In this document: one piece after another, positions 54,901 to 64,000 of the stretch | How positions within the stretch are numbered: the first letter of the stretch is position 1 | Layout: the number at the start of each line of letters is the position of its first letter | Assembly: GCA_013396655.1 (NCBI GenBank) | Contig: WBMV01003267.1 | Location: 2,854,828-2,918,827 of the forward strand | Length of the DNA stretch: 64,000 nt | Reading direction: 5' to 3' | Source of the DNA: Campylorhamphus procurvoides | Taxonomy: Eukaryota > Chordata > Aves > Passeriformes > Dendrocolaptidae | Made by a program: the position numbers and the translations under genes | Notes under the pieces: model-generated | Told to the model about the DNA's origin: nothing | The model's database searches: none | What the model saw: only the letters and a program-made list of their open reading frames with translations

Positions 54901-57900
54901 AGTCACATATGTCTACAGAAAATTGTAAATACATACTTGAGTTGCATTGCTAGTCTCTCTGTTTCCTCCCATCATGTTTGCATCATGGAAAATGAGCTTT
55001 TTGCTCCTGAAGTCCCCAATTTCAAATGCATTTCTTAGCTAGACCTAGAAAAGTACAGAGGTACCTGATGTTTTTCTGGGTTGTAGTTCTCACTGATCTC
55101 AAAACCTTTGAGAAACTGAGCTTACGTTATCTACTGTGCAATTGTCAAAGCTGTCTAGGCTACTGTAGGTATGTGAGATAACTGCTGGGAGCTCCAAGAG
55201 CCCCTTTACTAGCCTGAACTGAAGCAATTTTAGCTCCCTAATGAAGTAGCTGCATTATCAAAACCAGGCAAAACAAAACAAACAACAACATACCACGCAG
55301 AGTAGATTACACACTGCTGTGGCCACATAACAGTCCTGTTACTGCAGGTTTGGGGAATAACAGCCCAGCTGGGAATTAAGATGAGAAAAACAAGGCACTT
55401 TACACCTGCCTGAGATCAGAGCCAAGACCTCCTGCATTGGGGAGTGCAAGTTCAACCACTGGCACGGTGCAGCCACAGAGGAGGGTGTCAGCCACAGGCT
55501 AAACCTCCTGACCCTGCACCGGGGCTGCTGATCCATGAGACACATGTACTTCTTGAGAGCGTGAAGAGGTCCTAACTCAGCTTAAGGAGCTTTAAGGACA
55601 ATGAAGAGAGGCAAAGGCATCCTCCACCCCTTGCTCACACGCCACCTTTTTGCAGAGGTGGAAGCGTGGCTCTATTGGCAGCAGAGGATATGCTGAGCAG
55701 AGCCACCACATCTTTCTGGTGGATACGGAGAGGCAGCAGAGGCGGCAGCTGGAGCAGGCTGAAAGCTTTTTCTGAGTGCCACAGGAAAAGAAACCATTAT
55801 GAGAGTGTGCTAAAAGCCTATTCATTGCTAAGGAAAGGGCTACTGAAGAATGTGGGATAAATGCCGAAAGCTGCCAACCAGAGCAACAGGAAGATTATTA
55901 AAGCCCTTTGCAAAGACCCCCGTCTCCTTCCTTTGGCAGTGGCAATTCTGGACATGGAGTCGTTTCTGACCTACCCATTGAAATGCTGTAAATAGCTGTC
56001 TGTGGGGAGGGAGAAGCTGGGTTACAGCTCAGGGGGATTCTTTGCGTGGGAACTGTAGGTAAAATGGCCATATCACTGTCAAACACTGTTAGGAATGAAG
56101 GCAAAAGCACAGCCTGGAGAAGCTCTCCCTGGACTATCAGACTTTCACGGGGAATGACTGATCCACCCAAAGGAAGCAAATGGGGCAGTTTTCAGCCATG
56201 CTTCTCAGCAGGGAGCAATGCCAACCTTCTCCTGGTTGCTGGCTGCTTGTGCAGGGTCTGTGCACACAGGAGATGGGGCTAGGGAAGCCTTTCAGTCTTC
56301 CAACAGGAATATTTTGCCCTGAGTCAGCAACTATCTGCTCTGACAGGCAGGAGAGCTGTCTCCTGCTTTCTCTCTCCTAGTTTCTCCCTTTCTTCCTGCC
56401 TGCGCTTATATTTCCTTCTTTTTCCCCACCTCAGCTTTTTATGTCCTCAGTGTTGCTTGGGAGGAGTGTCTGTGAGACAAACCCCAGCAAAGGGGAACCC
56501 ATCCCAGGAACAAAACCCCTGCAAGCTGGACTTGTCCCCTTTGCTGTCTATGGTGAAGCTTCTGTGGCTCTTGAATGAGATTGCTGTGCCCAAAACTATT
56601 ACATTTTAGGACCTCTCTGAAGGCTCAGCCTGCTGGGAGCCCTGCAGTAGTAGGTGCTGTACAGACTCATCAGGGAAAAATCCACCCCATCAAAGGTTTC
56701 CACGGGATGAGAAGAGGGGGAAGAACAGGAGGTTCAAGAGACTTGCCCAAGGTCACCCAGTACTTCCTGCTCTTTGATCTGCTTTGTCCCATGCTGTCCC
56801 CTCCTGTACCACATATTGGGAGGCAATAGCACAGCTCTAGGCTGGGAGTACATTTTTCCTTCCTCTGGGAATGGCTTGGCAGGGAACCAGAATGAAGGAG
56901 GTGAGGCAGTACCCTCAGGGTGTTGAGATGGTCTATTAACTACTCTTGGATGCAAGGAGACTCCAACGTGTGTGCTTCCATACCCAAGGGTTTAAAAGTA
57001 ACGAGTCTGGCTCCTACAAAATCATGAGACTTTATGGTTTAAAAAGCATGAGGTTTAAAAGAAAAATGTTACTGCATGTTCTTCATTTCCCTTTCATACT
57101 GGAGCCCTTTGGGTAATATTTTTGAGCTTTTATCCCCAAACCCAGTGTCTATTCTGTCCTTTGATTGGGGAACATAGAGTATATTCCTTGTGTGCTCACT
57201 CACACTTCACAAGACTTTGCAGAACTTGAAGTCTTTGAGCCTTCTAACTTTCTGTCCACCTTCACAAAATTTGGCCAATGGGTTCAAGTTGTGAGGGAAT
57301 CAACATGTAAACACATGCCCACACATAGCACCATTAAATAAACCTTGTCTCCCCAGAAAAGTAGAGATACCAGGCCAGAAGTACAGATATCAAAGATCAC
57401 TGCTACTTTTTTTACAAACAAAAATCTTCTTGGGGTGGAGGAAAGGAAAGACATTGAAATACTTCATATGTTGGAAAAGCAGCTCAGAGGCTGGACCAAG
57501 ATTCTGGAAAGAAGAAAGAACATCCAATTAAGCAAATTCAGGTGAAGCAAAACCATAGAAAACAAACTGCCTGTGCCAGGAATTTGGGGGAAGGGCCAGT
57601 GCTGGGAAAGGGCACAGAGAATTATTTAGTTCAAGTAAAAACAGAGCAGCACATCTGAAGAACATAACATGGAGGTGCATGTTACAACTGGCCAGGATGA
57701 AAAGAATCAGAAAAGAAAAAAAGGAGATGCAAAGACAGCTTTAGGAGTAATGACAGGGAGATCAGATTTTCAGGCAGAGCTCAGACATGTCAGCTAAGTG
57801 GAACCTTGTGAGCACTGCATGATGCTTAATCCTAAAGGCATCCCAAAATTACAGTAACAATATCCAATTCAAGCAGCAGATGCACTGTCTCACCTATACC

Positions 57901-60900
57901 CTTGGGGCTCAGAAAAATACTGGTGTTTGGAGGTTTGCCCTTCCCTGTATCCATCCCAACTCCTCACTTACCTGTGCAAGGGCCACAGCTCCTGAGGAGG
58001 CAGGAAGGAAGATGTTCAGCTGGGCTCAGCTAACAAGGGGTTGGAGATCTGCCTGCAAAAGCCTCATGGCATTTTCACCCCAATGCAACATGGAGATGCA
58101 CAGCTGAGATGGGTTTGCAGGTCACTTTGAGGCTTCCCTCCTCAAAATTAAATGATGGAGAGGGAACATAATTTCTTCTCCAGGGGACCATGTGTGCTGC
58201 CAGATATCTCTGGTGCTGCAGCACGTTTATATGTGTGGTGGCTGGGTGGTACTTATTCCCTGAATGCTGGTGCTGAGCAGAAAGACAGGCAAGCAGCCAG
58301 GGCACTCCAGGACCTGCACAAGGATGAATTATCACCATGAGCCCCATGACTGGAGACTGGCCACCCCTTGCCCCCAGCTGGAAACAGTCAAAGAAAGTGG
58401 TCAGGGAAAATTCTGAGATCCAAACTGAGCTGAAGAGGGGAAGGTGATGGGGACAGGAGGCCAGTATGGTGGGTCTTGCAAGGTAGGAAATTTCTCCATG
58501 GTAAAACACCACTGCCTCCTACTTCTGCTCAGTCCAAAGTGCAGCACGAGTTGGCCGAGCACAGCCATATCCCACCCTCAGCAGCACACTCGCCTGTCTT
58601 GTTGATTCAGTTCATTCCCAGTGGGACAGGATGGGGCAGGATTTGGCCCTTTGTCTCCTGATGCATGTGCAATCTGTGGGCTTGCAAGCAGTGAACCGTA
58701 AAAAATGAAGAGTTGACAATTAAATGCTCAAAATCTGCTAGGACTTTGTCCGGAGTGGGCTAAGCAAACAAGCACAGATGGAGCGACCTCTGATCTGCAC
58801 AGTTGTATGATCTGCTCAGTTAAGAGTGTATTCTACACTGCTTAATTTGCTTTAATCATACTAATTTATGACCCAGCTTTCTTGCTCAATTAGTGAAATG
58901 AAGAATGAAAAGTGAATGCATAGAAGTAAGTCTCGACTTGTTCAGCTGGCTTATAACCTCCATTAATGAGCTGGGAGAGTTGTGTTGATTTGGTGTCTGG
59001 ATGTTTAATGTGCCTATTCACAGGGTGCAGAAAATGGTAAGGAAACAGCAAAGAAAGGGCCTGGGCTGATCAATGGCCCTCAAACTCAGGGCCCTCTCGG
59101 TGAAGACTGAGTCAGTGACCATATGATGTTCTTGGAAGGGCCATTTTGGGTGAAGAAGGATGCAAACCTTTGAGTTGCTGCTGTGCATGGCACAGCATTT
59201 GCCCGCACACCTGGAGCACAGTTCCCATTTCATCCCCAAATGTTTCCTCCAGGAACACAAGGACATCACCAGGGCTCAGTGTCTTTCACAGGAGAGCATC
59301 ACCAACCAGCTCCAGCAGGTTCTGGATGCATTTTTCTTCATGGGACATTGACCACTGTTGATCCTGCTCATGCGGAACAGGGCAACACCGTCACTCATGT
59401 GCCTCCAGGGGACTAAAAAGGACTTCAGGGAAGATGGCACAAAAGCTTCCCTAGGTTAACATTTTCAGACAGAAAACTGTTTTCAAGGAATGAGTTCTAG
59501 TGACAAGGCAGCGTTGAATATTTTTCCACTTTGAAACCAAGCTTTTTCTGGCTGCAGAAGGTTGTTCCCTCCATACTGTTAAATAGGAAAAGTAATTTAA
59601 AAAATCTGATGCAAATATCTCTATTTTCTTTTTCTCCCCTTATTTTCTTTCTGCTGCTTTTAATTTTTGGACTTATTCTATTATTGGATAATGGCATCGG
59701 CTAATTGCATTGAAGCAGTTTTAGCAAGATTGGGTAATTACATTCAGAGCAATTGGGCTGAAATTGCACAGAATCTGGTAGAAGTATTTCACAAGAGGCA
59801 GAATCAGATAAACAAGAAGGGATATGTTAGTTTGTGTGAGGGTACATGCACGTACTTTGGGTACACAGTTTCAACTCCAAAACAGTGAAATACTTCACTC
59901 AGGTCTCTGAGCCCTTCCCCGGGACCTAGGATCTATGGAAAGTAATTCTGACTGGAAGTGGAGGGAACCTGTAAATATAGCCTAGGTTCTCAGTAACACC
60001 ACATAAACCAATTCCAAAGGTGAAAACACCACAAGTATCTTAGGAGCTTCTTCTGTCGCCATATCAGAAGCCTTACTGGCACACACAGCTTTTATTTCTA
60101 AATACATTCAATGAAACTCAAATTTCCAATATTTAAACTGCTGTAACCAGGTGTGTACCTGTACTCTTGGCACTCCTGTAGCCAGCAGGAATACAGCAAT
60201 TGTCTTTCAGCCTTGTGCGTATTCAGGAATTCTTTCCTGGGAACTGATCACTCCCAAGTGTGAAGCAGGTATCCAGCAGGAAGGGGACGTGGGACAGTTC
60301 TACCCAGTTCCTGTTGCTGGCTCCTTCCTTAGCCAGAGTCCTTCCTTCATGCAGAGTTTCCTCCCCCAGATCTCAAGAATATGGAAAGGCTGGTGGTAGT
60401 GATACAGATTTCAGTGAAAGGTTTCTGGGCAAACCCAAAAGTCCCCCAGACATATGGAATGCTGTGATGGAGCCCTGTATACTTTCGATGGTCATCCTGC
60501 TTCTCAGGCCCCCCACAGCACACGAGCTTGAGGGGTCATTTCACCTTCCCAGCACTGTGCTTTGACCCTGGTAAGGAAATTAAACCCTCTCATTTTCTGC
60601 TCAAAGGGAAGGGGTAATTGAGGAGAAGGCAGGAGTTGCATGTCTAAAGCCCACTGGCAGCATGTCTGATGTAGCTAAAGCAATTTGCAGAACCTGGGAT
60701 GAAACTTGCATCAGTCTGCCCATTTACCCATCCTTCCTCTATCTCTCTCTCTCATCTAAAAACAAGGCACAAGTTTATGAGTCACAAGCACATTAATTTG
60801 AGAAAAGCCAAGGCCACTTCTGAGAGCCTCTAGCTCATGGATGAGACACCAGCCCCACTGGAGCAAACCTCCCACCAGTCCCATCGAGGCATCTGACTGA

Positions 60901-63900
60901 GATAAAACAAGGCAAAATGCTTCCCATTAAATGACTCTGACAGAAATCATTTCATAAAGGGCATCTTGTTGATGGCAGGTCCTTCAGGCTAGGGCTGTGA
61001 CTCTGCCACATGAACCATAATTTCCACGCTCGGCCTGATGAGGAGTGATGGCGAGCAAAGTTGGGTGGACAAGTCTGAGCCTTCAGCCTTGGGCTTTCCC
61101 CAGCACTGCAGCCTGTGTGGGCACTGGACAGGCACAAGTCTGGGCAAAGCTTGACATTTCCCAGCTACATAGGCAGATTTTAATTTTGCCCCCCAAAGTA
61201 TGAGGAATCAAGGCATATGCTGTGTGGGAAGGAAATGGTGGGACAGTCCTTGGGCCATGAGCTTCTGCTCCCATTGGAGGAAGAAAGAGGGGGTTCTGAT
61301 GGGGATGATCTTAGGAGAAACTCCAGAAACTTAGAAGAAACCCCAAGCTGTGGGATAGATGACAGGACCATGGTTGACTTGCCTGATGTTCCATAAAACC
61401 TCACAGAGTTCACTACAAACGCAGAGTTTGGCTTTCCACCAGCACGTACAAAATCCTCACCACACTGACCGCAACCCCCACAGCAGCCGGTGTTGTCACT
61501 CGGGGGTCCCCTGCTGTTGGGCACTGCCCATCTGAGCAGAGAAAATGCTGTGAAGGAGAGGGTGAAGGTCTGGCCCATGTGGTTGGTACCCCTGAACCCC
61601 AGGGCAACTGCAAAACCAAGGTCTTTGCAAAAGGGAGCAGGAAGGCTGATGTTGTATTGAGGTCTTCACTTGTTCAGATGCTGAGGTGCACTAAGTCAGC
61701 ATGGCTTGGGGAAACCAGCATTTTCTCACACCCAGACACATCCCCTGGGACGAGAGCCCCTTGTTTTCCCATGCAGTCCCAGTAAAATGAACCTTTGCTG
61801 GAGCTGCATTAAAACATGCAGCATTGCTGTCAGCACACAGACTGAGCCAACTCCTAGCATGGATGAACTGGTGTAAACCCACTGGTCTCCAAAGCCAAGC
61901 TGAGCTAGATCTACACACCGGGCTCAGGTATAGGCTCTAGAGTGCTGGCATAAAGTCCATGGAGTAAATTCCTTTAAAATTAAGAAGAGCTGGGTGTGAC
62001 TGTGAAAGGAGACACACACAGATACACAATGTTAGCACAAAGTGTTTGGGATTGGTCATGGTCCAACATCATAGGAGCCATCATCCCTTGAGGTGGACAC
62101 AGTGGTAGCTGGAGGCACCAGTCACCTGCTCTGGCCTGCAAAAGTGGAATGTGCTTGGCAATTGCCAAAGAGGTCTCCTTTGGGACTGGAAAATGTAGCA
62201 CTCTCCCAGCATGGTTGTGTCCTTTGCTGGTGTAGCCCTTTTGGGGTCTGCAATGACTATCCTCCATGTTGCATCAACCCTGTGTATTCTTGCTCAAGCC
62301 TCTCACTGCACTTCAGGGAGATTTGATGACCATTGCTACTCTCCCTGCATGCAGGGACCAGGTTTCTGAGTGCTGTGAAAGTCTTTTCTCTAGTCTGGAT
62401 GCTCAAAAGGAGCACTGTTACTCTCCCAAAAACTTCCTCCAAACCTCTAGGAGAATGATTAGCTGCTACACAACTCCAAAGTAAACGATAGCTTTCTGAG
62501 GCCCTGGGGGTGCTGTCTTTATGAAGGGAAGCTTGACCTCACATCACCCCCTAAGCTCTCCTGTTTGCCAGTGCCAGCACAGACCCCATCATGTGACACT
62601 GAGCATTTCCAGTTTGCAGACTCACTTTGTTTACATGTTATCTCCCAAGCATGACTTACATCCTTTCTGTTGGATGTGTCCACACAGTCAGCCTGCCCTC
62701 TAAACTGAGCCCAAGGTGCTGCAGACCCAAACAGCAGCTCCCAGGGTCACACAACATTTTTGGCTGTGAAGACATTTGTCTTCCAGTTTCCTCAGCTGGG
62801 GTATCATTTGCCTCAAGGAAGCTGAACTGGCCAAGACTGACAGAGAGTGGAGGGCCCTGGTGTACAATACCCTCCTGGGAGATGCTATATTGTTGTTTTA
62901 TAAATCCTCCATCACTCTGAATTCAGCAGGGTACCACATTACTTGGGCTGCCTGTGTTTTGCTCATATTTGGGGGTCATTTTCATCAGAGTGAACCCAGG
63001 ATTTGTATGGATGTGGATATTCCCCTCTTCTATTTGAAGAACTAAACAGAAGTTGTAATTCCCCTACTGACCTCTATAAACCCTGCTGCTTTCTCCGTGG
63101 ACCATGCTGCTGTTGAAAGCTGGTCCCATTTTTCTGCTTAAAGCAGGGGCAACTTTCCATTGGACAGATCCCAGAGTCCCAACTGCCAGCTCTGAGCAGC
63201 TCCAACCATAAGCCCCTGGCAGGCACACAAAGCAGAGGCAGGAGACACTGACACCTCCTGGTATAGTGTATCACTGGGAAATGATTCACCAACCACTGCC
63301 TGGGAAACTCTGGTTTGGAATATGCTTGACACAACACGTTGGATTTTATTCTGGTGCATGGGCCACCTTCAAACCGGGTCTTCCTTTGAGGTGTCAGGAG
63401 ATTCTACATTTTTATCAGGAATACATGATTGTTTTCTCATAGTTCCTTTAGCATCCCACTCTTTCCCTGCCAAGGTTGTGATTTAGGTTAAAAAAATCCA
63501 TTCAGCTTTTAAATGCAGCTTGCCATATAACTCAGGACTTGCTAATATCACAAAAACTTTACTAACTTTTTTAAGAACATCATTTTCATACAGCTTCAAG
63601 TGCTCTGTGCTCCTGGGGAGCCCAGCAATCTGAGCAAACATTTCTGTGTCCATTTCCCTCATGATAAACCTGACTGTACCGTTGCTCAGGGACTCACAGA
63701 CCAGGCCACCCCCCTGTTGTTCCCTTGAGGTCAGCTCAGTCTGGCCGAAGTTCTGCAATGGAAGTTAATTAGGGAGAGCTTGCTGATGAGAAAGTCCTAG
63801 GGCAGATGAAAGTCAGACACAGGTATCTCCCTTGCATCTCTAACAGAAGAGAAACACAAATAAAAACTACTGCAATGGATGCAAATCAAGTCCTGCATCT

Positions 63901-64000
63901 TTTGTTACCAGGAGCGAGTCACAACACTGAGTCTCAATATTTTGGAGTTATATGTAGGAGGGGGAGTGTCACAAAATAACACCATCCTGAAAAAGTGGAC
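48961..64000. other. Upstream intergenic region of SLC1A4, no gene recognised
   Basis: 15 kb with only short scattered open frames and no protein family I can recognise. The next gene in this direction in human is SERTAD2; no SERTA-domain sequence is visible, so that gene would lie beyond the window. An AT-rich segment at 58690-58990 with several TAAT-type cores may be a conserved regulatory element. A 91-codon minus frame at 63483-63758 is unidentified. Confidence 0.6.
58690..58990. promoter_or_regulatory. Candidate conserved non-coding element
   Basis: AT-rich unique sequence dense in homeodomain-like cores (GACAATTAAATG, CTTAATTTGCTTTAATCATA, CTAATTTATGACC, CTCAATTAGTG, CATTAATGAG), with no repeats or open frames. 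The composition is typical of deeply conserved vertebrate enhancers, but conservation cannot be tested from one sequence. Confidence 0.25.

Noticed and set aside
63483..63758. 91-codon minus frame with protein-like composition and a possible acceptor just upstream
   Set aside because: I recognise no family, there is no convincing donor, and frames of this length occur by chance in 64 kb. It might deserve a similarity search, but I do not call a gene.

Overview
This looks like a piece of a bird nuclear genome. Interspersed elements are CR1-type LINE tails, the dominant bird retrotransposon; exons are short and separated by kilobase introns with GT-AG borders; and the one gene I recognise firmly reads as a vertebrate solute carrier. 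Nothing bacterial, phage or CRISPR-like is present. There are assembly gaps at 3644-3648, 3765, 23333 (a single N) and 46861-47713 (853 N).

The central feature is SLC1A4 (ASCT1, the sodium-dependent neutral amino-acid exchanger). It lies on the minus strand from the stop codon at 19027-19029 up to the gap at 46861. I traced eight exons by protein family match and splice sites: 46750-46860 (partial), 36294-36336, 35103-35165, 30058-30224, 27038-27271, 25676-25870, the HP2/TM8 exon (present twice, 24111-24245 and 21961-22095), and 19027-19261. Together they encode about 393 residues of a family that is usually about 530 long. The missing N-terminal part of exon 1 and the promoter fall in the 853-N gap. 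That gap is flanked by a 0.7 kb polypurine minisatellite on the intron-1 side and a 60-bp-period minisatellite on the upstream side.

The most striking structural feature is a 2.1 kb near-identical direct duplication (21189-23332 and 23334-25482) joined by one N. It duplicates the 135-nt HP2 exon. I noticed only three substitutions and one 5-bp insertion between the copies, which points to two haplotypes joined in tandem (false duplication) rather than a real exon duplication. Because the exon is symmetric (phase 2-2), a gene predictor would carry the error into a plausible-looking protein with 45 extra residues.

At the left, a GC-rich CpG-island promoter (about 2980-3870) has paired CCAAT boxes, a GC box and a minus-strand splice donor at 3512. 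A minus-strand open exon follows at 81-506, with acceptor, ATG and donor. By position and direction (human order SLC1A4 then CEP68, same strand) this is probably the 5' end of CEP68, although the protein segment is poorly conserved and I infer its identity from synteny.

The rest (about 4-19 kb and 49-64 kb) is intergenic or flanking DNA. It holds CR1 fragments, a few simple repeats and possible conserved non-coding stretches, but no gene I can support. I found no evidence of a previously undescribed biological system here. The observations most worth checking are the exon duplication, a perfect 24-bp hairpin inside it, and the unnamed repeat pair in intron 1.
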